Assembly: GCA_030142905.1 (NCBI GenBank)
Contig: JASJOG010000052.1
Coordinates: 1,197,001-1,261,000, forward strand
Reading direction: 5' to 3'
Length of the DNA stretch: 64,000 bases
From: Heliopora coerulea
Taxonomy: Eukaryota; Cnidaria; Anthozoa; Scleralcyonacea; Helioporidae
The position numbers and the translations under genes are program-made. Numbering within the stretch: position 1 is the first letter of the stretch; each line of letters opens with the position of its first letter. The notes under the pieces were generated by a model. That model searched no databases. It had not been told where the DNA came from and saw only the letters and a program-made list of their open reading frames with translations. Shown in pieces: positions 49,496-61,400 of this stretch.

Positions 49496-52400
49496 CTACG
49501 AAAGAAAAATGATTTTAAAAAGTGGTACACAAGAAGTAATTGACTTACAAGTCATAGTAATGCTTGACCTTGTACTAGTGCACTCATAGACGTGGTAGTA
49601 TGATACTTGTAACTTGTTTTTATTTCGATGTTTGTGCCTACGTTAGCGTTAATTGCCGTGATTGTATTTGTTCTGTAAGCAGGGGTGGCGCCAGGGGGAG
49701 TGGAGGATTCAGATCCCTCGTCGGGGAACCTAAACCCCCCTGACGGGAAAATTCACAATTTGTCGGGGAATTGCCATTGATGATAATTTATGTACTGTAA
49801 AATCTATGAGCACTTTAGTGATTTAGCCAAGAAAGATAATAGACTCTTCTCTTCATTTTAAATCTAAAAATAAACCGTTCCCAGTCAGTTGTAGCGAGTT
49901 TTCTTGCGAAAAATAAACCGATGTTTTCGACCTTCAAATAAGGAAATTACAAAGGTGGCGTGGTCCATGCTCTACTGGTTTAGTCCTTCGGTCGGGGAAG
50001 TTAGCCCCTACGTTGGGGAATTCCTGGCGCCACCGCTGTCTGTAAGTCACACTTGCACATGCGACAAACCTCACAGAAAGAGGCCAGGTTGAGCTATAAC
50101 AAGATCATACCAACGTACCAACTCACTGCCAAGCTTTCGCTTCAGCAACTGTTTATTTGCAGGTTTAACTCGCGAGTCCTTGAGATATAACAAGGCTTGA
50201 GACAAGACAAGAATTACTGAGTTTTCCATCGCAAAATTTACCGAGGATCTAACAGAAAAATAGGCAATAAATAATGATTATACTGTATACCATGAGTATC
50301 ATTAACCCGCTTCATTTATTTAATACTTAATAATTCAAAGTTTGAAACCCAACGACGAGTAACCCAGTATTACAAATTCATTGTAAGTAAACGCAGCATT
50401 AGATACCCTGAGCAAGAAATTCAAAATTAAAAACATAGGGTTACAAACATGCTTTTAATTATTGAAAACTGAGAAGGTGACCAGCGTGCTGCATTTACTA
50501 AAGACACTTACTTTGGTAAGACCGAACTCAGTCCAGTAAACTTCCAAGGAGATTTATCTGGTGATGACAACGATCGAGGGTCAGCCTTAAACAGACGAAG
50601 TGTGTGGATTGACTTACAGGCGTAATAATTGTCTCGGAAAGTTTTTTCTCTCTGGTAAACGTCTGGTAAATGTTACAGTACAGAGTGAACCCTCTCCTCT
50701 GTATCTAACTCTATTTCTCCAACTCTTCTCTAGTCATAGACAAGATATTCATCCTCGTACTCCACTCTCTCTCCTCTCTGTCTCTGTCTCTGCCTCTTCA
50801 GCAGGCGCTCGCTAAGTGTCATTGGAAGGTCACAATTTTATGACAGCCTGCAAAATCTCATAAAAAAATTTGGAAGGAACTCAATTTGCTTCATAAACGA
50901 GACATTTCGACTTACGAAGCTGAAGGTGTTGCGTTTTCCTTGGTTAAATTTACAGAGTATTTTGCCACTGTTGTTTGAGAAAAATTTAAATAATTTCACT
51001 GAAACGTTGATGATGAGATCTTATGAGACTGGTCGTGCAACGTTTTTTATTTTTAAAAAAAGAAAATTGCAGGTCCTGGAGAAAGTGTTTCCAACTTCAC
51101 ACACACTGTCTCTTCCTCTTGCCCTAGTCTTGTCCACCTGCTCTGACACTCCCCTATAGTTCTTCCTACTTCATTTCTTACTCTTCCTCTATCCCTCACC
51201 TTAGCCCTTATCCTCACTTCCTCCCTGACTCTTTTTTCCTCACCCAAGAGTTTGAACTCTCACTCTCGCCCCCTGCCTCTACCGCACTCTCCCTCCCGAC
51301 ATCTCGTCCCTGGGCCCCCACCTTAGCCCAAGCCTCCTCCCACACTCGCACCATACCGCATGCATATGTCCCAGACAGACATTAAGACAAGACAGAAGAG
51401 TCCCAAAGCTTGGTGCACTCTCGTTATCTAGCGCTGGAGCACTGAAACCAAGACCAAACAACGGCGTGTACTCGTCAATATCCATTCCATCATCAAGTAT
51501 AATCTCGCAGATACTCGGACTAAAATTCTTAAGGAATCCCAGAACATTGCACACGATTCTCAGTAATCTGAAAAAGACGTGCAGTTCAAAAGTTAAAACA
51601 ATGAAACTAAAGTTCGCGAGGAAAGTGAAGGGTTGTTGGAAACTGAGTTCCGTAAACGGCAGACGATTGCGTAGAGGGTGAGGATTGCACGCAGTGTCAT
51701 GGGGTTCCGGGTGTGGCGCAGACATACTGGGAGGGTGGGGGCTTGCGGGAACGCTGGAGAGTGGTAGGAAAGGGAAAGGGTTGGGGGGAGAAAGGGAGCA
51801 TAAGGGTTGTCCCCTGCACCATCTATTTACGTGCAATCATCCCTGCCCTCAACAGGTTTTTACCTCTCCTGCGTTTCCACAACTTCTGGATTGTGTTTTT
51901 CTAGCGGTTCTTCTGGAGTGGAATAAGGTCGTAACAGTTCACTGGTGGACGACAGACTTCGAGACAATCTGCGGCCAGCAGATAAACTATCTGCGGTTTT
52001 ACTGGTTTCATGATCGGTAGGTTTCTGTGAAGACACATAAAGTAGAGTTAATGAAAATACACTTAATGCTGAAAAGAAGCAACTGCCTACAATGTCACAG
52101 GGTAACATCCAAGTTAGCAAACGAATAAACAAATAAGTAAAGGGTTGAGAGGGCTAACAAACAGATAAACTTATGAGGGAGACAGTAACGACAAAGGTAG
52201 GAGACAGTAGGTAGGAGGCAGACAGTAGGTAGGAGGAAGGAAAGAAAAAAAGGGAAAAATGAAAGAAAGAAAGGAAGAAAGAAAGGGAGGAAGGAAGGAA
52301 GGAAGGGAAGAAAGGAAGGAAAGGAAGGAAGGAAGGAAGGAAGGAAGGAAGGAAGGAAGGAAGGAAGGAAGGAAGGAAGGAAGGGAGGGAGGGAGGGAGG

Positions 52401-55400
52401 GAGGGAGGGAGGGAAGGGAGGAAGGAAGGAAGGAAGGAAGGAAGGAAGGAAGGAAGGAAGGAAGGAAGGAAGGAAGGGAGGAAGAAAGGAAGGAAGGGAG
52501 GAAGGAAGGAAGGGAGGAAGGAAGGAAGGGAGGAAGGAAGGAAGGAAGGGAGGAAGGAAGGAGGAAGGAAGGAAGGAAGGAAGGAAGGAAGGAAGGAAGG
52601 AAGGAAGGAAGGAAGGAAGGAAGGAAGGAAGGAAGAAAGGAAGGAAGAAAGGAAGGAAGGAAGGAAGGAAGGAAGGAAAGGAAGAAAGGGAGGAAGGAAG
52701 GAAGGAAGGAAGGAAAAGAAGGAAGGGAGGAAGGAAAGGAAGAAAGGAAGGAAGGGAGGAAGGAAGGGAGGAAGGAAGGAAGGAAGGAAGGAAGGAAAGA
52801 AGGAAGGAAGGAAAGAAGGAAGGAAGGAAGGGAGGGAGGAAGGAAGGAAGGAAGGAAGGACAGAAAGGACGAAAGGAAGTTGGGAACTTGTGCATGTTGA
52901 AGATTCTTTTAAGAACTGAATAATTAACACTATCGTATGCTTTTCGTACGTCAATCCAAGCACACGCCATATTTCGTCTACGTTCCTTAACATCTTCCGT
53001 GATTACTTTGTCAATTAACAAATTGTCCAGACACCTAGAAACTCCTTCTCTTGCTCCTCTCTGGTCTTTTTATAATAATCCTGTTTGCTCAAGATGGTTA
53101 TCCACATATGGTACCATAAGAGATGTCATTAATTTATATGTCGTATTTAGACGTGTTATTGGCCTTTGGTTTGCCGTATCCCATTCACCCTCCTTCGGAA
53201 TTAACAAAGTGCGTCCTCTATTTACCCATGCTGGCAAGCTAGTATCATCGTTAAGTAGTTCTTCTATTATTTCAGATAGTGGCTTATGCAGTACCGTGAG
53301 TTTCTTCAACCAGTAGTTACATATACCGTCCGGACCTGGTGCAGACCAATTTTTTTTTGTTAATGGTTTTAGTGATTTGATCTTTACTAATCCCTATTGT
53401 GGCATCATCTTTCCGGCCTTCTCTTGCACAGCAAACATCCATCGCACTTTCAATTTCTTTCAACCAAGCTGCATTTGGGTTACCGTTTCCCTCCATTTCC
53501 CAGATTGGTCTCCAGAACACCTCAGCCTGGTGGAGTGAGTCAAAGCATGGTTGTACGTCTCTTTCATTGTTGTATTGGATCCAATCTCCTATTGTTGGTC
53601 TGAGATTTTCCGGATCTTGGGAGATACATCGACGTAGGGTATCATGTATTCTTGTAGGTTGACTTGTATAGATGTTATTCCATTTCCTAGATATTGTCTG
53701 TTTAAGTTTTCTTTTTCGCTTCCTTGCTAGTCTCTTCAGTGACAGTTTTTGTTTTTCAATGAAAGCGTAAAGACTAGAGCAACTAATTTTGACCTTTCTT
53801 TCCTCTGTCAAATACTTTTGATTCTTTTTCCCTTTTCTTGTAGGTTTGGGAAGGAAGGAAGGAAGAAAAAAACAGTGCGAAGATAGGCAAAGGAGAGCAG
53901 GAACGGAAATGGGCTAAGTCAGAGACGAGGAGAAGGGAAGGATCAAGGAAAACATAAAATTAACAGACGAACGAAACAAACCAAGTATGTCAGAATATGA
54001 GCTAACCACCCAATTGCCAAACCTCGTGCCCAGGACCATTTGTAAGTGGCAACAAAATTCAGCTTGCCATTTACCAAAGCCATTTGTTCTTCGACATTTT
54101 AACTTTTCCGCCATGTTGGCCCAGCCCCATACAAATAACCCCGGGTACGAGATTGGCCAGTTGTACTCGACTTGCATGTACCTCGATCAGATAAGCCAGC
54201 AGCCGCGGCCGAATCAACAGAGATATACATGTCTCCAAAAGGACAGTGGTCGAAGATAGAACGGCTTGTAAGACGTCGGGAAGAGCTAACTGCCATTTCT
54301 TACGATACGAAGAAAGCTCAACCAACAATATGGTCACGTATTCTGCTTCACGAAGGCAACTCGGACTTTGATTGAAGCGGATAACGTCCATTGCCTGCGG
54401 TAGAAAACGGGAAAGTTGTAAGAGTGTTGAGCAGCTTGACTCCAACAAACATCGCAGGTTTTCTCTGGGTACTCCGGCTTCCTCCTGTAGTAACACTGGA
54501 CCTATGAGGGGTGGACCTTACTGGACCTCTAGGGAGAGCTGCTTAGGCAGTTGATAGAGGTTATCCAGTGTAAATACTAAGAAAAGAATGTACACTCTAA
54601 GATAATCAAAAAGAGTTGACCAGAAGCTAGATTGCTGTAAAATTGTTACACCTCATGTAAAATCCTAGAAATTATGGTATTCTCGATATGACAAACTCAC
54701 TTGAATAATTTTCTCCCGATGAACGCCAACAAAATCTAAGGATTCTTTCAGAAATTCGTGACGAAGCTTTCCCAGTAAGGTCGCCGTAACAGTCAGTCCC
54801 AGAACCCACATATCTTCCCAGGTTGAACCGCTAACTGACTTAACAATGCTTGAAGACTGGGTCTAGGATAAAAAGAATGGGAAAAGAGATACAATTATGT
54901 GCAGATGTGACGCAGACATTCCTTGTTGATAGTTTATTTCAAAAATACCTTTGGGTTAGTGCCACGTTTGGACTTCTCATTCAATGACACCATTCCCAGA
55001 CATAATGGTTGCACGATGAAGTTAAGACCAAGAGCCTGAGCAGCCTATGAGGAATAAAAAACAAACATAAAAAAATGTAATTATACAGGAGATTAAAAGG
55101 TTTTCGGTAACTTGAATAACCTCTCTTCGTTCGTTCCTCCGGCTGTGATTTCATTTCACTGCTTTTCACATTTCGTTTTTGTCGTCTCAAGTGGCCAGTT
55201 GTTTCATTCCTTCCACCTGATTTCCTTCTTATCTTCTCCCCCCTTTTTTTAATTCCCTCTACTCTCTCCTAATAGCCCTCCTCTTCTCTTCTCTCCTCTC
55301 CTCTCTTTTCTCCTCTCCTCTCTTCTCTTCTCCTCTCCTCTCCTCTCCTCTCCTCTCCTCTCCTCTCCTCTCCTCTCCTCTCCTCTCCTCTCCTCTCTTC

Positions 55401-58400
55401 TCTTCTCTTCTCTTCTCTTCTCTTCTCTTCTCCTCTCCTCTCCTCTCCTCTCCTTTCTCCTTTCTCCTTTCTCCTTTCTCCTCTCTCCTCTCTCCTCTCT
55501 CCTCTATGCTCTGTGCTCTGTGCTCTGTGCTCTGTGCTCTGTGCTCTCTCCTCTCCCCTCTTCTCTTCTCTACTCTTCTCTTCTCTTCTCTTTCCTTCTC
55601 TTCCCTTCCCCACTTCTCTACTCTAATTCAATGTTCTGTTCAACTAAACCTCACCGTTCACCCTAACTAACCCTCGTCCAACTTACCCAACCCTTCCCTT
55701 CCTATTTTCCTATTGACCAGTGAACGTCCGCGGACGCGAACTTATAAATAAGTAAAGTGAATCTACAATTCCGTCCATTCTCCATCCGCTTATCTGTCAC
55801 GGTCGGTATCTCACAGTCAATCGGTAACCCCGTTTCATATCTCCATACCTCTGTATACTTGCACAGTGACAGAATAAAGTGGAGACCTGCGTCAACGACA
55901 TCAATGTTCTCCTTTTTCTAATACCAGAATGGTAGACAAGGAAGAAAAAAATACTTTTACTGACGGTATTCAAAACTATCAAATTGGAGACGAATATTGG
56001 AGGAGTACCTCGAAAAAATTAAAACGGTAAAAGGTAATTTGAAAAATAATATATTTCAGGCAGGATAAAGAATAACATAGTGTTGTTAAAAATAAAGATT
56101 CGTTACCCTCAGATTGTGGTCCACTGTCTGGATCAAATTAGTAAACAGTGCGCGTTCATTGAAGATCTGAATCCATTTTAATGGTTGGGAAACAGACGTA
56201 ATTGTTTCGTTGAGAAGGCATAATGTCACTGCGAGGAGCTAGGAAGATGAAGCATTTCACCATAAGCTATCGCAAAGTGAAGTAAAGTAAAGTAAAGTAA
56301 AGTAAAGTAGAGTAAAGTATAGTAAAGTAAAGTAAAGTAAAGTAAAGTGAAGTGAAGTGAAGTGAAGTGAAGTGAAGTGAAGTGAAGTGAAATGAAATGA
56401 AGTAAAGTAAAGTAGAGTAAAGTAATGTAAAGTAAAGTAAAGTAAAGTAAAGTAAAAGTAAAGTAAAGTAAAGTAAAGTAAAGTAAAAGTAAAGTAAAAG
56501 TAAAGTAAAGTAAAAGTAAAGTAAAAGTAAAGTAAAAGTAAAGTAAAAGTAAAGTAAAGTGAAGTAAAGTAAAGTAAAGTAAAGTAAAGTAAAGTAAAGT
56601 AAAGTAAAGTAAAGTAAAGTAAAGTAAAGTAAGTAAAGTAAAGTAAAGTAAAGTAGAGTGAAGTAAAGTAAAGTAAAAGTAAAGTAAAGTAAAGTAGAGT
56701 AAAGTAAAGTAAAGTAAAGTAAAGTAAAGTAATGTAATGTAATGTAAAGTAAAGTAAAGTGAAGTGAAGTGAAGTGAAGCGAAGCGAAGTGAATGGAAGT
56801 GAAGAGGTAGTGAAGAAGAGTAAAGTGAAGCAAAGTGGAGAAAGGGAGTGAAGCGGAGTGAAAGTGAAGGAAAGTGAAAGTGAAGTAAAATTAAGTAAAG
56901 TTTGGCAAAGTAAAGCAAAGTAATAAGAAGTCAAAGAAAGTAAGGTGAAGTCTTGGGACGGACATTACAGAGCACTTTAGGTCCAAAAATCCCCACTCTA
57001 AATTTCCCTTGTCCACCTTATCATTTGATAGTATGGAGTGCAGATGCCACATATCAATGATAATACACCCAATTCATCACTTTACCTTGTTCTGCCGCAA
57101 AGACTCTCTCGTATCCAGGACTTCACCACGATATTGCAGAGGCTCGCACAACAAAGGCAACAGTGAGGAAATAGCGCCTTGGTCTATTTCTTCTAAAAAG
57201 ATCAAACTGTACTTGTCAGTGGAGCGAGTTCGGTAAAAATACTCGTGAGTTACTCTCAGGCAAAAGGTTGATTACAAAGCGGACGTTTTCTGTTTTAATA
57301 AGGTTTTTAACCATGAACATTAGTGGATGGTCTTTGTTACAGTTTCATTCACATTTCATGGCTCAATATCACGTTCTTTCTTGGCATGCATGTTCGTCCC
57401 TAATCTAAACGCCTAGCTCAAAACAATACCATCCAACCTCGCCAGGCAAATGGTTATAGCCACGACCACCAGGAAAACTATCACGTAAGTCAAAATCCTA
57501 CCAAAAGCCAGACTTCCATCATTTCACCACGATTAACAGTCGTAAACAGTTACCTCAACAACAGCAGTTGCGAATATCATAACCATTATTAATGTAAATA
57601 GCTTGAACCTAGAAGTATTAGTACGAGTTGATAGTTGTCCTCCAGGTCATCATAGTCTTGCGAAAGAAGGTTGCTAGTGACAGACGTTTCTACGGACTCA
57701 CTAGCGATCATCTTCAGAGTGAAAGAGTGAGTGTTAGGAGCCTCCACAAAGATGGCCTTAACAACACCATCAGTCACCAACCCAAGTACCATTCACTAGC
57801 ATAAGCATCATTCACTAACACAAGCACCAATAGTCACCAAAAACAGCACCAACAGAACCACCAACAGAAGCACCAACAGTCAGCAACAGAAGCACCAACA
57901 GTCAACAACAGAAGCACCAACAGTCACCAACACAAACACCAACAGTCACCAATATTGTATTGTGCTGTATTGTATTGCATTCTTCCACTTACCCACAATA
58001 TATTCCGTTCTCATGTGTTGAATTAACAAAGATAAAGAGGAAAATAAGGGAATCCTGATATAAGCCAGTAGTTTCGGGTCACTATCATGAGCTACTTGAA
58101 GAACGTTAGCAACTAACTCGATAAGTTCTGCAGGTGACTGGACTGCTCTAATAATGTAAAAAAAATAAGAATAAATTGATAAAGAGTCACTGAAGCACTT
58201 ATCGTTCATGATGAATTACTACAGGTATTAGCATGGTTTCGAGTGTAATTTGGAAAAAGCACGCACGAGTGAGTTTTTACAGTAAAAAAAATCATTCACG
58301 TACTTAATCCACTTTCTTAAAAGCATTAAAAACAACGAGCTGCTTTCCAGTGCAATTCTCAATACATGGCCAGTGATTTCGTCAGTTAACTGAAAAAAAC

Positions 58401-61400
58401 AAGATAACCAATATCCAATTGATGTACTTCAGAAAATTGGTAAAGAAAAACCTTCATGCTACATAAACATTTGTGTGTGAAACAATTTTCGTGACGACCA
58501 ATACAATGCCGTCGGCAGTCAAATCCCCTTTAGAGATGTCACTTAATTCCAGCAACAAAAAAACTGATCAAGTATTCTTGAATATTAGTACGCGACACCT
58601 TATGGAGACGACACGTAAATTATGGTCATAATCCTCCCAGATTCTGTCATACAGTGACGTAAGAGCCGGGAGGTAGAACGGGAGCCCCCCACTGGGACCT
58701 CTAAGAAACCCAAGGGCCACCCCTACTGGTAGAGCAGTATAATGTTTTAAGCACTTTCAAATAATTTTCTACAATTTCAGGAGTGCAAGATGGTTGATCT
58801 AAGTGTTTGAGGATTAGCTCTTCAAATCTGTTGTAAATGTTGCGCCAAAATCTGCCACGCTTCCTCCACAAGGAATGTCCTATGTTACATGACAACACTT
58901 CGTTCTTTTAGTGTTAAAGTTCACCGTCCTTAAACTTGATAAAGTGTGCCTGAATACTGTAATTTTTCAAACCATTTTATGTTTTTTTCAAGGCAAACCT
59001 GGTCTTTAATAGTTCTGACTGAGTCCTCAAGTATGGCCATCTTCACGTCATCGTCTCGAAGACGAGAGGTGGATACCTAAAATAATATGATTATGCGTTG
59101 TAAATAAAATGCAATTTTTCGAAATTAGGTCAATCCATATCAATTGCTTAAAGTTTTAGAGTATTCTTTATTGTTTAGAACTTTATAAAATTCATCTCCA
59201 GTATCGTGTCAGTTTATTAGCAGAAGATAACAACTGGATCTGTCAAAATAAGTATTACATTTAAAAATGAAGAGTGCGAAGCTGCATTTTAAAATAAACA
59301 AAAATCATAATAACAAAGTGTAGCCTTTGACACGGTTAAACGTAGTCAAGTGTTGTACGAAGGTCAGTTGAACGAGCCATAGAACTACCAACCTCGACAT
59401 CAGCGAGTACAATTAAAAATGACCTCCACGAACGAAGGAAATTGAGACCGAAATCTTCGTTGCCTGTTGGATCATCAGAAGAAAATGACAGCGACGTAAC
59501 TTTAGAAACCTGATGTGTTTGGAAAAGAAAAGTAGAGCTTTGAAATGAAATCTCAGTAAAAACAGGATCACAGTATTTCATTTGGAATTACCTTGTTAAA
59601 ATATCTTATCGGTTTAAAATATTGTCAGGTAAGAGCTAACTAAATTTCTTGAGACAGGATCCTAAGAGAAATACTCCAAAATGCTATCGACTTAGATGCT
59701 CGAAGAAGGTTATCAAAACGCACCTTTTACTGCGAATATGGCATACAAAACATCTAAAGTTCACACGCCGATTATTTCGTAAAAAGGCAATTTTTCACTT
59801 CCTTTCCTTGTTTTTTTCGCAGGCAATTCCCAACTATCACTATCTTTTGGGTGGGTTCTGTGAGCGAGTGTTTCATAAAGCTTTGAGTACTGGTACCAAG
59901 ATACTTCGAAGATGGAAATGAAACCTGCAAAGAGCTATTTACATACCTGTGTAGACCAATAACGATATCTGTCTTTCCTTTCAAACTTTTCAAAAATTTT
60001 CTTTAACGATGGGTCAACTTGACCGCTGAAACGCCAGAGACAAAAAAAGGTCAAGACTTACAACAATATGACTTCCCTATTACTAAATTTCCAGAAATAG
60101 ATAAGGGCTTCCCAAACTCATGCCCTATGTTATCATGCCACTGCATCCTGCCCTGTTCTCTACTATATCCCTACTGTCCTTTTCATTCTCTACTAGTTCG
60201 GTTTATCCCCTGTTGCTCTGTCCTGTCATACCATTTTATTCCCTGTCACGTTTGTCCCGTCTTGACCTGTCCTTTAACATTCCGCGTAGTGTTGTTCTGT
60301 CAAACATGATCCAATCCTGTCCCATGCTGTCCTTATTCAATCCTTCCCGTCTTATCCACATTTACCACATTTTCTACGTCTCCGCACATTTACCACATTA
60401 TCATAGGCTACATTTGCCCATTAGACATCTGTATGGCTTCGTCCAACCAAATGTTGATTGGCACTGTTTGTTCCTCTCTAACTTGTCTTCCACCACCTCC
60501 TCACAACTCGATCTTTCATGGCGTCTTCATTCCTCTCGTAATTTCCTTCTTTCTACATTTTGGTGTTTTTTCCACTTCTTTCCTCTCCCTCTCACCATCT
60601 TCCATCCTCCTTCCCTCTCTCTCCTCTCTTTACCTTCTTGGCTTTTGGAAATTTTCTCTTCCAGCTTCCACCTCTCTTTTCCTTACCCACCTTTCTCTCT
60701 CTCCTTCCCTTCCTCCCTCTAACTTACTCTCTTCTTCTTTCCCTCCCTCACTTTTTTTCTCTCATCTTTCATTCTCTGTTCCTCTCATTATCGTTTCTTC
60801 TTCTTTCCAATTACCACCTTCCTTACCGTCTCTTACCTTCGCTTTCTCTTCCCGTTATCCTACCCAAAACGTCACCCCTTCCTCAATGTTCCCATATTCC
60901 CAACCACTTCCCTCTCTTATTTTGTTCAGTTTGCTGTTCCTTACCTTTTTATATAATACACTTCCAGAGCAGTAATTTGAAATACAAAAGACCGAATTTG
61001 GACATGGCACACAAAATCCTGCACAAAAAGTTAAAACATCAACAACCAATTCCTGTCAATGAGTGACATGAAACTCTGTACAAAAATGCTGTAGACGTGG
61101 GAGTTTGGTGTTACTCCAAACCGTAAGTGGACATTCATCAAGCTAATATACTCAGAGAAACGTTTCCATGCCCAGATGGGGACAAATCTTCAACCTTTTG
61201 ATGACCTCTATGAGACACTCTGAAACCGGTAACAATTACCGACACAGAGATGAAAACTCTCCATTTGTGGTTCAGCAGCTTGATGTTCACAACCACATAA
61301 GGGACATCAAATGGTTACGGGTTCGATCTCCGTCTGGGGTTCAAAAATCGTTTTACTGAGCAAGTCAGCTTGACGAATGCCCATTTCTCGTTTCCAACTC

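Larger units (their letters stand above)
49496..50118. other. NUP188: NUP188 intron before the last exon
   Basis: Holds a complete hAT-like MITE at 49,680-50,038, flanked by ordinary intron sequence. Confidence 0.8.
52025..54181. other. NUP188: NUP188 intron with a LINE fragment and GGAA array
   Basis: The largest intron seen. From left to right on the plus strand: a GGAA array (52,249-52,880), a broken reverse transcriptase fragment (52,884-53,830), a short GGAA stretch (53,849-53,866), then unannotated sequence to the next exon. Confidence 0.8.
57193..57992. other. NUP188: NUP188 intron with a hairpin motif and a 22-bp minisatellite
   Basis: Contains the inverted-repeat motif at 57,671-57,720 and a CACCAACAG minisatellite at 57,770-57,952, followed by a few TATTG pentamers (57,954-57,977). 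A minus-strand frame at 57,589-57,792 overlaps these and has no exon support. Confidence 0.7.

Noticed and set aside
51279..51836. A 185-codon open frame as a single protein
   Set aside because: Only residues coded by 51,357-51,567 are NUP188; the rest is intron read-through beyond clear splice sites.
52095..53021. Long Pro/Ser/Leu/Phe-rich and Arg/Glu/Gly-rich open frames
   Set aside because: Translations of the GGAA microsatellite. Only the first residues of the minus-strand frame (up to about 52,884) belong to the LINE fragment.
55269..55613. Arg/Glu-rich open frame of 114 codons
   Set aside because: Translation of the CTCCT array.
56226..56934. Three overlapping Phe/Thr/Leu-rich open frames of 188-230 codons
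   Set aside because: Translations of the AGTAA array in all three frames.
58728..58904. Possible extra NUP188 exon (FEELILKHLDQPSCTPE region)
   Set aside because: Looks protein-like, but no donor keeps phase with the exon at 58,389, and joining the neighbours directly matches the family better.
60019..61066. Overlapping Ser/Leu/Pro-rich open frames on the plus strand
   Set aside because: Pyrimidine-rich low complexity, no conserved motif, opposite strand to NUP188 exons.
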